DNA of 64,000 nt from Mesorhizobium kowhaii (GTDB lineage Bacteria > Pseudomonadota > Alphaproteobacteria > Rhizobiales > Rhizobiaceae): positions 744,001 through 808,000 of the forward strand of contig NZ_MZXV01000032.1 in the NCBI RefSeq assembly GCF_003253745.1, written 5' to 3'. Positions within the stretch are counted from its first letter, which is position 1, and each line of letters begins with the position of its first letter. Below are positions 29,190 to 37,802 of the stretch, piece by piece. The position numbers were made by a program, and so were the translations under genes. Under the pieces are notes generated by a model that was not told the DNA's origin, did not search any database, and was given only the letters and a program-made list of their open reading frames with translations.

Positions 29190-29387
29190 TGGCGTTCCCT
29201 CTGCGGGCTCATCCAGGTCTCTATTATCAGACCTCACCTCGATCGGCTACCGCAACGGCATCTGCGGCTGCTCGCCGCTGCAGGATTCGGATAGCGGTCC
29301 GCCGGGATGGCGCATACCGTAAGGTCACCCCCCTTGATCCGTTGCCAGGATCGAAGCGGACACCAGCCAAACAAGCGAGCCACGAAG

Positions 29388-30965
29388 ATGAGCTTCTACC
29401 GAAAACAAGCCGCAATGACGACACGCTACAGACAGGGTCTCATCGCAGCCGCAGTCGTCGGTTCGCTGAGCCTCACGAGCGCGCATGCGCAGGACAAGAC
29501 TCCGGGCTACAACCACAAAATACCCGACAAGATCATGACACCGGATTCGGTCGAGACGCGGATCGGCACGCTCAAATTCGACGACGGCGTGCCCACCGTC
29601 GAGACAACGCAAAAGGTCTACGACAACCTCGACTTTCTCCGCGGCATCGAGGTTTTCCTCAACTTCATTCCTGCCGCATCTGTGGAAGCGACCCGCCTGA
29701 GCGGCACCGAACGGGGCGCGACCAAGAGCAATCAGGCGGTCATCTACGACGACTTGCTCGATTCCTCGACGCTGATGCTCACGGCCAATACGGACACCGT
29801 GTACCTCTTTGGTTTTCTGGACCTCGAGGCTGATGGCCCCACCGTCGTCGAGATTCCGGCGGGCTCCGGACCCGGCACCGTGGACGACGCTTTCTTCCGC
29901 TTCGTGACGGACGTGGGCCCTCCCGGTCCTGATCGCGCCAAGGGCGGCAAGTACCTGATCGTCCCCGACTGGTTCAAGGGCGAGCTCCCGAAGGACAAGA
30001 AGGACGGCGGCGAGTACTTTATTGCCCGCTCGCCGTCGAAGGTGAACCTTCTCATCCTGCGCGGTTTCCTCAAGGACGGGAAGCCCGACGCGTCATCCAA
30101 GCTGTTCCGCGAAGGCGTCAAGATTTATTCGTTGAGCAAGGCGACCAATCCGCCCGCCATGGAATTCATCAACAGCTCGAAGGTGGCGTTCAACACGATC
30201 CACGCCAACAATTTCGAGTTCTACGAGGAGCTGGATCACGTGCTCCAGAATGAGCCGCTCGAATTCATCGATCCGGAGCTGCGCGGCCTTGCGGGGAGCA
30301 TCGGCATCGTCAAGGGCAAGAAATTTGCCCCCGATGAGCGGATGAAGAAGATCCTCACCGATGCCGTCGCCATCGGCAACGCCACCGCGCGGGCGATCAA
30401 CTTCCGCAACCGCGATCCGCGCTCTCCCTTCTACCCGAACAGCCAGTGGCGGACCGGCTTCATCGCGAACGACTACCGCTGGCTCGGCGGCGACGAGATG
30501 GCTGGCCGCGACCAGGATGCTCGCACGAATTTCTTCTACATGGCCACGGTGAACACACCGGCTATGGCTGCGCGGATACCCGGCCGCGGTTCGCAGTACG
30601 CGCTGAGTGTGGCGGACACGTCCGGCAACCCGTTTGACGGCGCCAAGTCCTACCGCGTCAACATTCCCGCGAACGTCCCCGCGCAGGACTTCTGGTCGAT
30701 GGTCGTTTACGACCCGCAGACGCGATCCGAGCTGCAAACCCCGCAGCCTTACCCCAGCAAGAACAACAAGCGTGACAAGCTGATCGCCAACGCCGACGGC
30801 TCGGTCGATCTCTACTTTGGTCCCAAGGCCCCGGCCGGCAAGGAGGTCAACTGGACCCAGACCGTTCCCGGCAAGGGCTGGTTCGCGATTTTGCGCCTCT
30901 ACGGCCCGCTTGACCCGTGGTTCGACAAAACGTGGCGGCCGGGAGAGATCGAGCTGATGAAGTGA
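29388..30965 (+). CDS. Exported DUF1254/DUF1214 protein A
   Basis: 525 residues. A Sec signal peptide lies near the N-terminus (GLIAAAVVGSLSLTSAHAQ). The mature protein has the DUF1254 region (about 60-200; TANTDTVYLFGFLDLEADGP) followed by the C-terminal DUF1214 region (about 400-510; YRVNIPANVPAQDFWSMVVYD ... GSVDLYFGPKAP). The biochemical role is unknown; it is probably periplasmic. ATG 29388 is taken as start; ATG 29415 nine codons later would still leave a complete signal peptide. A paralogue follows after 32 bases. Confidence 0.87.
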   Translation: MSFYRKQAAMTTRYRQGLIAAAVVGSLSLTSAHAQDKTPGYNHKIPDKIMTPDSVETRIGTLKFDDGVPTVETTQKVYDNLDFLRGIEVFLNFIPAASVEATRLSGTERGATKSNQAVIYDDLLDSSTLMLTANTDTVYLFGFLDLEADGPTVVEIPAGSGPGTVDDAFFRFVTDVGPPGPDRAKGGKYLIVPDWFKGELPKDKKDGGEYFIARSPSKVNLLILRGFLKDGKPDASSKLFREGVKIYSLSKATNPPAMEFINSSKVAFNTIHANNFEFYEELDHVLQNEPLEFIDPELRGLAGSIGIVKGKKFAPDERMKKILTDAVAIGNATARAINFRNRDPRSPFYPNSQWRTGFIANDYRWLGGDEMAGRDQDARTNFFYMATVNTPAMAARIPGRGSQYALSVADTSGNPFDGAKSYRVNIPANVPAQDFWSMVVYDPQTRSELQTPQPYPSKNNKRDKLIANADGSVDLYFGPKAPAGKEVNWTQTVPGKGWFAILRLYGPLDPWFDKTWRPGEIELMK

Positions 30966-30997
30966 GTAACGCAGTCAAATATCGGAGGAGAACAGTC

Positions 30998-32500
30998 ATG
31001 AAGATCAGCCACAAACGAGCCATCCTTGCCTTACTGACCAGCGGGCTGATGCTCACAGGCGCGTACGCGCAGACGACGCCCGACAGCGTGAAGACGCGCG
31101 CCGGCGATCTCAAGTTCGAGCAGGGTTTCCCCACCGACGAGACGACGCGCATGGTGTTTGACGAAATCGACTATCAGCGTGCCGTGCAGGCCTATTTGTG
31201 GGCCTATCCGGCGGTTTCATTCGAGTCTATCCGGCTCGCGACCAAAAGCGACCTCGGCGCTGACCTCAACGACTTCGTTATCGCCGACAACTATGCGAAC
31301 CCCAAGGCCGTCTGGCTCACCGCAAACGACACCACCATCTACGCTCTTACCAACGTGGACCTTGAGAAGTCGGGACCGCTTGTCGTCGAGATTCCGCCCG
31401 GCGCGATCGTCGGGTTGATCGACGATTTCTGGCAGAGATCGCTCACCGACGTCGGTCTGCCCGGACCCGACGCCGGGAAGGGCGGAAAGTTTCTGCTGCT
31501 CCCGCCCGGCTACAAAGGCGACGTCCCGCAGACCGGCTACTACGTTGTTCAGGCAACAATGAACAACAACAACGCCATGATCCGCGGCATTATTCAGAAC
31601 GGCGACAAGGATGGTGCCGTCGCGAACGTCAAGAAGGTCAAGGTCTATCCGCTGAGCGAGAGCGCCAACCCGAAGCCGAACAAGTTCGTCTCAATGTCGG
31701 AGAACCCCTCAAACACCCTTCCGCCCCCGGGGATCGCATTCTGGGAGCGTCTTTCGTCGGTCATAAACAACAACCCCATTCACGAGCGCGACCTGTTCGT
31801 CCTGGGCATGCTCAAGCCGCTTGGCATCGAGAAAGGCAAGGAGTTCAAACCGGACGCACGGCAAAAGGCCATCCTCGAAGAAGCGGCGCTGGTGGGCGAT
31901 GCCATGGGCCGCGTGATGCTGATGGAAGGGCCCCACCGATTCCGCCAGGTCGGGGAAGGTCTCGAAAGTGAGCCGTTTCCCGGAACGAACTGGCACTGGT
32001 GTTTCCAGGTGAATCCCGTCCAGCAGACCGATACCTACGGCCAGATCGATGAACGGCTCCATTACACCTATGGCGCCATCTACACGACACCCGCGCTTGG
32101 CGTCATGAAGGCCGGCCCCGGTGGAAATTACGTCCAGGCGTTCAAGGACAAGGACGGCAACCGTTTCCACGGCGACAAGAAGTACCATCTGCACGTTCCC
32201 GCCAACCCGCCGGCGGAGGCGTTCTGGTCGCTGACGCTCTATGACACCGCGACCCGCTCGATGATCCAGAACCCGCCTAGCGACTCGGCACTCTCGGGCC
32301 TAGACAAGCTCAAGGCCAATGCGGACGGCTCGATCGACCTTTACTTCGGCCCTGCTGGAAGCGCCCCCGCGGGTCTCGAAGCCAACTGGATCGAAACGGT
32401 TCCCGGCAAGGGCTTCTACCCGTTCTTTCGCTTTTACACCCCGAAAGAAGGGTTGTTCGACGGTACATGGAAGCTGCCGGACGTCGAGGAGATGAAGTGA
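30998..32500 (+). CDS. Exported DUF1254/DUF1214 protein B
   Basis: 500 residues with a clear Sec signal peptide (ILALLTSGLMLTGAYAQ) and GGAGGAG before the ATG. It shares the two-domain layout of protein A: TANDTTIYALTNVDLEKSGP in the N-terminal domain, YHLHVPANPPAEAFWSLTLYD and GSIDLYFGPAG in the C-terminal one, and the same ending (a W-x-L/G-x-x-E/D...MK pattern). Sequence divergence shows an old duplication. It is co-transcribed with A and probably with the GFA gene. Function unknown. Confidence 0.88.
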   Translation: MKISHKRAILALLTSGLMLTGAYAQTTPDSVKTRAGDLKFEQGFPTDETTRMVFDEIDYQRAVQAYLWAYPAVSFESIRLATKSDLGADLNDFVIADNYANPKAVWLTANDTTIYALTNVDLEKSGPLVVEIPPGAIVGLIDDFWQRSLTDVGLPGPDAGKGGKFLLLPPGYKGDVPQTGYYVVQATMNNNNAMIRGIIQNGDKDGAVANVKKVKVYPLSESANPKPNKFVSMSENPSNTLPPPGIAFWERLSSVINNNPIHERDLFVLGMLKPLGIEKGKEFKPDARQKAILEEAALVGDAMGRVMLMEGPHRFRQVGEGLESEPFPGTNWHWCFQVNPVQQTDTYGQIDERLHYTYGAIYTTPALGVMKAGPGGNYVQAFKDKDGNRFHGDKKYHLHVPANPPAEAFWSLTLYDTATRSMIQNPPSDSALSGLDKLKANADGSIDLYFGPAGSAPAGLEANWIETVPGKGFYPFFRFYTPKEGLFDGTWKLPDVEEMK

Positions 32501-32556
32501 GCTGGAGGTAAGTGCAGGAGTGAAATCAAACGCCGAAGAACACTATGGAGGCTATC

Positions 32557-33114
32557 ATGAAGACCAACTACTCAAGACGCGATCTTATGACTACCGCCGC
32601 CGCGCTCGCGGTCACCAGCATGACCAGCAGTACGACGACGCAGGCAGCAACGCAGACGCCCGAGGCCTCTGCCATCAAAACCCGCAAGGCTTCGTGCAAT
32701 TGCGGACAGCTCACCGCTACCTGCACAGGCCCCGACCCGGAGCGGAGATCTCTGTGCTTCTGCAAAAACTGCCAGATGCGGACGGGCAGCGCGTTCTCCA
32801 TACAAACACGGTTTCCACGCAGTCAGGTGACGGTCGAAGGCAAATCGAAGGCGTGGAAGTTTCCCATCGAAGGCGCTCAGCCGGTCACGTATCGCTCCTG
32901 CGACAGCGAGGGGGTCACGTACTACTTCTGCCCCGAGTGCGGTTCGAACGTTTACTATGACATTGCCGTCGCCCCCGACTTCGTAGGGATCAAAGTCGGC
33001 GCCTTCACCGATCCCACGTTCCCGCCGCCAATCATTTCGGGCTTCGAAGAGTACCGGTTTCCTTGGGCGATGAACATAGAGGCCCTGCCGATGCCGGGGG
33101 GACATCATGCCTAG
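32557..33114 (+). CDS. GFA-family (glutathione-dependent formaldehyde-activating-like) protein with Tat-type signal
   Basis: 185 residues. GFA zinc-binding cysteines are visible: SCNCGQL, CFCKNC and CPECGS. Unusually there is an N-terminal extension SRRDLMTTAAALAVTSM resembling a twin-arginine signal followed by a low-complexity Thr/Ser/Ala linker (about 25-45), so the protein appears to be exported folded with its zinc; typical GFA proteins are cytoplasmic. ATG 32557 is chosen because GGAGG lies six bases upstream, itself within an in-frame ATG at 32545. Last gene of the cassette. Confidence 0.85.
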   Translation: MKTNYSRRDLMTTAAALAVTSMTSSTTTQAATQTPEASAIKTRKASCNCGQLTATCTGPDPERRSLCFCKNCQMRTGSAFSIQTRFPRSQVTVEGKSKAWKFPIEGAQPVTYRSCDSEGVTYYFCPECGSNVYYDIAVAPDFVGIKVGAFTDPTFPPPIISGFEEYRFPWAMNIEALPMPGGHHA

Positions 33115-33144
33115 CTGCGGAGCGAGGCCGGCCGGGCAACCTGT

Positions 33145-33580
33145 TCAGCGCGCCTGCGCCCGTTGTTCGAGCGTACGCGCGTATTGCGTCAGCGGAAAAC
33201 ACATGACGAAAAAGATCAGCGCCACCAGCCCGTAGACCTTGAAGGGCTCGAAGGTCGCATTGTTGATGGCGTTGGAGGTCCGCACCAGCTCTTCGAAGCC
33301 GATGATCGAGGTGAGCGCCGTCGACTTGATAAGCTGCACCAGGAAGCCGACGGTCGGCGCGCGGGTGATCGAAAATGCCTGCGGCAGGATGATCAGCCTC
33401 AGCTCCTGCAGATAGTGCAGGCCGAGGCTGGCGCCGGCGTCCCACTGGCCACGCGGCAGCGCGTCGACGCCGCCGCGCCAGATCTCGGCGAGATAGGCAC
33501 TGGCGAAGAAGGTGAGGCCGAGCACCGCCGCCGTCCACGGCTCGATGCGAAGCCCGAGCATCGGCAGGCCGAAGAACATC
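33145..33580 (-). pseudogene. Amino-acid ABC permease fragment, copy 2
   Basis: About 97% identical by eye to 37817-38238 and closer still to copy 1 (both read CACATGACG where the native gene has CACATGATG). The frame is intact to a stop at 33145, giving an altered C-terminus (LEQRAQAR in place of LERRAAAH), but codons 1-71 are replaced by antisense MATE sequence. At 33580/33581 the sequence switches to the MATE tail at exactly the same point as in copy 1. A truncated permease without its first helices should not function. Confidence 0.88.
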
Positions 33581-33724
33581 GTGCTGCTTGCCTTCCATTT
33601 CGGCTTCCATGGCGTCGGCATCTGGATCGGCCTGTCGTCGGGGCTGGCCGTGGTGGCGGCGCTGCTGCTGGCGCGCTGGCTGCGCCGGGATCGCCTGGCG
33701 CCGCCGCTCGCCTTCGGTCATTGA
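33581..33724 (+). pseudogene. MATE transporter 3'-end fragment, copy 2
   Basis: Matches 17878-18021 with about two substitutions in 144 bases and keeps the stop codon. It is followed directly by an intact terminator hairpin, of which the other two MATE tails carry only damaged versions. That makes this the best-preserved 3' flank, although the gene body is missing here. Confidence 0.88.
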
Positions 33725-33732
33725 AAGCAAAA

Positions 33733-33761
33733 ACGGCCGCCGGTGCCCGGCGGCCGTTTTT
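33733..33761. terminator. Bidirectional rho-independent terminator
   Basis: ACGGCCGCCGG (33733-33743) and CCGGCGGCCGT (33747-33757) form an 11-bp stem with a 3-base loop, flanked by A-rich sequence on the left and a T-run on the right (33757-33761). It serves plus-strand transcripts from the MATE side and minus-strand transcripts of the ABC operon ending at 33771. Confidence 0.9.
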
Positions 33762-33770
33762 CATTCTCGG

Positions 33771-34574
33771 TCAGTTGCCCTCGGACGACATCGCGCCGAG
33801 CAGCCTGCGGATATCACCGAACCTGGCGATCGAGCCGAACACCAGCGCTGCCACCGCGACGAAGAACACCGACACCGAAGCCATGGTCGGTGTGTAGCCG
33901 TAGCGCAGCGCGTTGAAGATCTTGATCGGCAGCGTCTCGGTGGTGAAACCGATCGTCATGTAGGCGACGATGTATTCGTTGAGCGACAGCACGAACGCAA
34001 ACGCGTAGCCGGAGACGAGATAGGGCAGGATCAGCGGCAGCACCACCGTCTTCAGCACGGCGCGGTCGTCGGCGCCCATGGTCGCGGCGGCCTCGACCAG
34101 CGACCGGTCGATCGAGGCAAAGCCGAGCGACAGCGTCACCAGCGGCAGCGTCACGAAGAAGATGGCGTGGCTAATGATGGCGGTGAAGAACTGGCCAAAC
34201 AGCCCGACCGTCGCCCAGAAGGTGAGGAAGCCGAGCGCGGTGATCACCGGCGGCAGGATGAAAGGGGCGAGCCCCAGCACCTGGAAGATGTTCGCCCAGG
34301 GCGCGATGCGCCGCCACAGGAACCAGGCGAGCGGCAGCGCGATGGCGACCGCGATCGCCACCGAGCAGACGGCGAGCGTCACCGAATGGATCAGCGCCAG
34401 CCGCCATTCCGGATCGGCAAATATCTGACCATACCAGGCGAGCGAGAAGCCTTTCGGCGGGAAGGTCAATTCCTGCCGCGCGTTGACCGAGACGCCAGCG
34501 ACAACGATCAGCGGCGCGGCCAGGAACAAAGCCACGACGGTGAAATAGAGCCGGCGAAGGAAGGTAGCGGTCAT
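33771..34574 (-). CDS. Spermidine/putrescine-type ABC permease (PotC-like)
   Basis: 267 residues, six membrane helices, with the permease loop SLVEAAATMGADDRAVLKTV. ATG 34574 has AAGGAG upstream and overlaps the stop of the preceding permease gene. Fourth and last gene of a minus-strand operon in order SBP, ATPase, permease 1, permease 2, ended by the terminator at 33733. PotC-like identity is by subfamily; the actual substrate may be a polyamine, an opine or another organic cation. Confidence 0.9.
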   Translation of the reverse strand: MTATFLRRLYFTVVALFLAAPLIVVAGVSVNARQELTFPPKGFSLAWYGQIFADPEWRLALIHSVTLAVCSVAIAVAIALPLAWFLWRRIAPWANIFQVLGLAPFILPPVITALGFLTFWATVGLFGQFFTAIISHAIFFVTLPLVTLSLGFASIDRSLVEAAATMGADDRAVLKTVVLPLILPYLVSGYAFAFVLSLNEYIVAYMTIGFTTETLPIKIFNALRYGYTPTMASVSVFFVAVAALVFGSIARFGDIRRLLGAMSSEGN

Positions 34575-35425
34575 AGTGCGTTCTCCTTGCGCCCGACAAG
34601 CAGCATCAGCCCGACCAGCGCCAGCGAGATCAGCACCAGGAAGACCGCCATGGCCGCCCCGAACGGCATGTTGGACTGGTAGATCGCCTGGTCGGTGATC
34701 AGCACCGACAGCGTCCAGTGGCGTGGCCGGCCGAGGATCTGCGGCAGCAGATAGGAGCCGAGCGCGAAGACGAAGACCATGATCAGCGTCGCCACGATGG
34801 TGTTGCGCAGCGCCGGCGTCACCACGTTGAAGAAGGCCTTGACCGGCGAGGCGCCGAGCGTGCGGGCGGCTTCGAGCAGCGTCGGGTCGAGACGCACCAG
34901 GGCCGGATAGAGCACCAGGATGGTGTAGGGCAGTGCCTGGTAAACCATGCCGGCCAGCACCGCGCCGAAGGTCGGCAGCAGCGCCACCGGCTTGTCCATC
35001 AGCCCGAGCGCGACGAAGAGATTGGTGATGCCGGCGGTCTGCGAAAACAGCGTCGACCAGGCAAAGCCGATGATGACTTCCGACAGCGACAGCACCGACA
35101 ACAGGCCGACCAGCCACAGCGTCTGCACCCGGCGCGAGCGCTTGGTCAGCAGATAGGTGAACGGAAAGGCGATGCAGACGCAGCAGACGGCGACCAGCAC
35201 CGCCAGCATCAGCGAAAAGCCGAGCACGCCTGCGAAGAAGGTGGTCAGGAACCGGGCATAATTGTCGACGACGAAATCGGGCGTGTAGAAACCGGCCGGA
35301 TTGCGCTTGAAGAAGCTGACGGCGATCATCGTCGAGAACGGCACGACGAAGAACACCACGAGCATCAGCCCGGGGAACAACAGCGGCGTATAGTCGGCGA
35401 ATGATTTCGGGACTTCGCGTCTCAT
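34571..35425 (-). CDS. Spermidine/putrescine-type ABC permease (PotB-like)
   Basis: 284 residues, six membrane helices; the loop LLEAARTLGASPVKAFFNVV is the ATPase contact. Both ends overlap neighbouring genes by four bases, indicating coupled translation with the ATPase upstream and the second permease downstream. Confidence 0.9.
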   Translation of the reverse strand: MRREVPKSFADYTPLLFPGLMLVVFFVVPFSTMIAVSFFKRNPAGFYTPDFVVDNYARFLTTFFAGVLGFSLMLAVLVAVCCVCIAFPFTYLLTKRSRRVQTLWLVGLLSVLSLSEVIIGFAWSTLFSQTAGITNLFVALGLMDKPVALLPTFGAVLAGMVYQALPYTILVLYPALVRLDPTLLEAARTLGASPVKAFFNVVTPALRNTIVATLIMVFVFALGSYLLPQILGRPRHWTLSVLITDQAIYQSNMPFGAAMAVFLVLISLALVGLMLLVGRKENAL

Positions 35426-36459
35426 GACCCGAGCACCACGCAGCTCTCGGGGGGCAGGGTGACGCCGACCTTTGCGCCGACCGAGACGTTGGGTCTTTCG
35501 CGCGGCGTCGCCACCGCGATGATGCTGGTGCCGCCGACCTCGACGAAGGTTTCGATGGTGCCGCCGAGGTCGCGCACGAACGTCACCTGGCCGGTGATGG
35601 CGCGGCTGCCGGGTTCGCCCAGATGCACGTCTTCGGGACGGATCGACACCGAGGCCTTGGTGACGCCGGCCGGCATGGCGAGGCCCGGAATGGCGGTGCC
35701 GAGGATGGTGGTGCGCCCGGCGCTGTCGACCTCGGCCGGCAGAAGGTTGGTGATGCCGATGAAATCGGCGACGAAGGCGTCGGCCGGCTTGCGGTAGATC
35801 TCGATCGGCGGCGCTGCCTGCAGGATCCTGCCGTTGCCCATGACCACGACTAGGTCGGCCATGGTCATCGCCTCGCGCTGGTCGTGGGTGACGACGATGG
35901 TGGTGATGCCCAGCCGCTGCTGCAGCTGGCGCAATTCCACCTGCATGGCCTCGCGCAACTTGGCGTCGAGCGCCGAAAGCGGCTCGTCGAGCAGGAACAG
36001 CTTCGGCGACAGCGCGAGCGCACGGGCGATCGCTACGCGCTGGCGCTGGCCGCCAGACAGTTTCGCCACCGGCCGGTCGGCAAAACCGGGCAGATGGATC
36101 AGCGTCAGCAACTCGTCGACGCGCTTCTTCTGCTCGTCCTTCGAGGCGCCGCGGATGCGCAGCGCGTAGGCGATGTTGTCGCCGACCGAAAGATGCGGAA
36201 ACAGCGCCAGCGACTGGAACACCATGCCGAGATTGCGCTTGTGGGTCGGCAGCGGCGTGATGTCCTCGCCGTCGAGCACGATGGCGCCGCTGGTCGGCTC
36301 CTCCAGCCCGGCGATCATGCGCAGCAGCGTGGTCTTGCCGCAGCCGGATGGTCCAAGCAGGCAGACGAAGGTGCCATGCGGCACATTGAGCCGCACATTG
36401 TCGACCGCGATGAAATTGCCGAAGGTCTTGGTGATGGCGTTGATATCAAGTCCGGACAT
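35422..36459 (-). CDS. Spermidine/putrescine-type ABC ATP-binding protein (PotA-like)
   Basis: 345 residues. Walker A GPSGCGKTT (36-44), signature [15 protein letters not shown], Walker B LFLLDEPLSALDA, H-loop VVTHDQREAMTMAD, C-terminal TOBE domain (about 275-340). GAGAGG precedes the ATG. It is separated from the SBP gene by about 180 bases holding two hairpins. Confidence 0.93.
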   Translation of the reverse strand: MSGLDINAITKTFGNFIAVDNVRLNVPHGTFVCLLGPSGCGKTTLLRMIAGLEEPTSGAIVLDGEDITPLPTHKRNLGMVFQSLALFPHLSVGDNIAYALRIRGASKDEQKKRVDELLTLIHLPGFADRPVAKLSGGQRQRVAIARALALSPKLFLLDEPLSALDAKLREAMQVELRQLQQRLGITTIVVTHDQREAMTMADLVVVMGNGRILQAAPPIEIYRKPADAFVADFIGITNLLPAEVDSAGRTTILGTAIPGLAMPAGVTKASVSIRPEDVHLGEPGSRAITGQVTFVRDLGGTIETFVEVGGTSIIAVATPRERPNVSVGAKVGVTLPPESCVVLGS

Positions 36460-36490
36460 GGGTCACCTCTCTCGGGCATTGCGCTGCAAG

Positions 36491-36515
36491 GGCCGCCGGA
36501 TACTGCCCGGCGGCC
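36491..36515. other. Intercistronic GC-rich stem-loop between ATPase and SBP genes
   Basis: GGCCGCCGG (36491-36499) pairs with CCGGCGGCC (36507-36515) around a 7-base loop. For the minus-strand operon this lies after the SBP gene and before the ATPase gene, the usual place for an attenuator that favours SBP message. No T-run is seen on the minus strand. Confidence 0.55.
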
Positions 36516-36520
36516 GGCTA

Positions 36521-36615
36521 ATGCATGTCGCCCAAAAGTGGCCCCGGTTTTGGGGCAACGACATGCATGAAACAAAGACCTAGAGCGCGGCGCCTGAATC
36601 CGATCAAACGCGACG
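36521..36615. repeat. Rhizobial intergenic palindrome, GCATGTCG type, with GATCAAACGCGACGCGCTTTAG tail
   Basis: ATGCATGTCG (36521-36530) pairs with CGACATGCAT (36559-36568), with an inner CCCAAAA / TTTTGGGG pairing. The following bases (AGAGCGCGGCGCCTGAATC and GATCAAACGCGACGCG) are a string I recognise from many rhizobial intergenic regions. It is a dispersed element, not an operon-specific regulatory site. Confidence 0.6.
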
Positions 36616-36640
36616 CGCTTTAGGCTGCATGCGGTTTGGC

Positions 36641-37729
36641 TCAGCCGACGATCAATTCGGTCCACTTCTGGTTGATCCAGTCGGCCTTCGACGTATAGAG
36701 GTCGTAGCGCGGAATGATCGGCTCGATCTCCGACGACACCGATGCGAACTCGGCCGGCGTCAGGTCGAGCACCTCCTTCTTCAACGTCGGCGTGGTGCCG
36801 ACCTTGCGCGACATCACGCCCTGCATCGACGGCTGGCTCATATAGTCGATGAAGACATGCGCCTCGTCGACCTTGGTCGAAGCGCGCGACAGGACCCAAT
36901 TGCCGGAGTCCTGGATGCCGCCCTCCTTCGGGAAGGTGGTGCGGACATGGAAGCCGTCGGCGATCGCGAGGCCGGTGACGTCGTGATAATACTGGCCCAT
37001 CGGGATTTCGCCCGACTTCAGCGCCTGTTCAAACTGCGCCTCATCGCGATACCACAGACGCACATTGGGCTTGACCTCGGCAAGCTTCTCGAACGCCTTG
37101 TTCAGCCCTTCCTCGGTGTCGAGGGCATTGGTGCCGCCCATGAAGGTCTTGGCCGTCACTTCGAGCAGGAACGAGTTGGAGGCGAGCGCCAGCAGGCCGA
37201 GCTTGTCCTCGTTCGCCTTGTCCCAGAACGCCGCCCAGGAGGTTGGCGCCTCCTTGTAGACATCGGTGTTGGAGACCAGCGTGATCCACCAGGCCACCGC
37301 GCCGATGCCGGCGACGCGGCCATCCGGATATTTGTTGATGAAGCGGGGCAAGAGGTCGCCGTAATGCTTGAATCTGGAAGTGTCGAGCGGCGTCCACAGT
37401 TCGGTCGACTGGCCCTTCAGTGTCGAGGTCTGCGACATCATCGAAAGATCGGCCGGCGCCTGGCCGGCCTTGGCCGCCTGTTCGAGCTGCACCAGCCACG
37501 CCTCGCCGGTCGGCTCGGCGACCGATTCCACCGCGATGCCGGTGGCCTTGGTGAAATCGGGGAAGACGTGCTCGTCGAAGGATTTCTTGAAGTAGCCGCC
37601 GTAGACGCCGACCTTGAGCGACTTGTCCTGCGCCCGCAGGATCGACGGCATGGCGAGCACGCCGGCCGTCGCCAGGCCGGCGCCAAGCACGCCGCGCCGG
37701 CTGATGGGTGTTGCGATCAATCTGTTCAT
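36641..37729 (-). CDS. ABC transporter substrate-binding protein, PotD-like, Tat-exported
   Basis: 362 residues with a twin-arginine signal (ISRRGVLGAGLATAGVLAMP, cleavage after the alanine in LRAQ). Family 1/PotD-type binding fold; VGVYGGYFKKSFDEHVFPDF begins the mature protein. GAGGAGAG lies before the ATG. First gene of the minus-strand operon; its 5' flank runs directly into the unrelated amino-acid permease gene at 37803, so a promoter must lie in about 37730-37800 or readthrough occurs. Confidence 0.9.
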   Translation of the reverse strand: MNRLIATPISRRGVLGAGLATAGVLAMPSILRAQDKSLKVGVYGGYFKKSFDEHVFPDFTKATGIAVESVAEPTGEAWLVQLEQAAKAGQAPADLSMMSQTSTLKGQSTELWTPLDTSRFKHYGDLLPRFINKYPDGRVAGIGAVAWWITLVSNTDVYKEAPTSWAAFWDKANEDKLGLLALASNSFLLEVTAKTFMGGTNALDTEEGLNKAFEKLAEVKPNVRLWYRDEAQFEQALKSGEIPMGQYYHDVTGLAIADGFHVRTTFPKEGGIQDSGNWVLSRASTKVDEAHVFIDYMSQPSMQGVMSRKVGTTPTLKKEVLDLTPAEFASVSSEIEPIIPRYDLYTSKADWINQKWTELIVG

Positions 37730-37802
37730 CTGGTCTCTCCTCTGTTTATGCCGGATCCCCGGCTGGTTCCCTTAATTCCGTTGCTCGCCGCTTTTTTGCG
37801 GC

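Noticed and set aside
33145..33621. Apparent 158-residue permease protein fused to a new N-terminus
   Set aside because: Its first 14 residues are antisense MATE sequence and the first helices of the permease are missing; better explained as a duplication scar than a gene.
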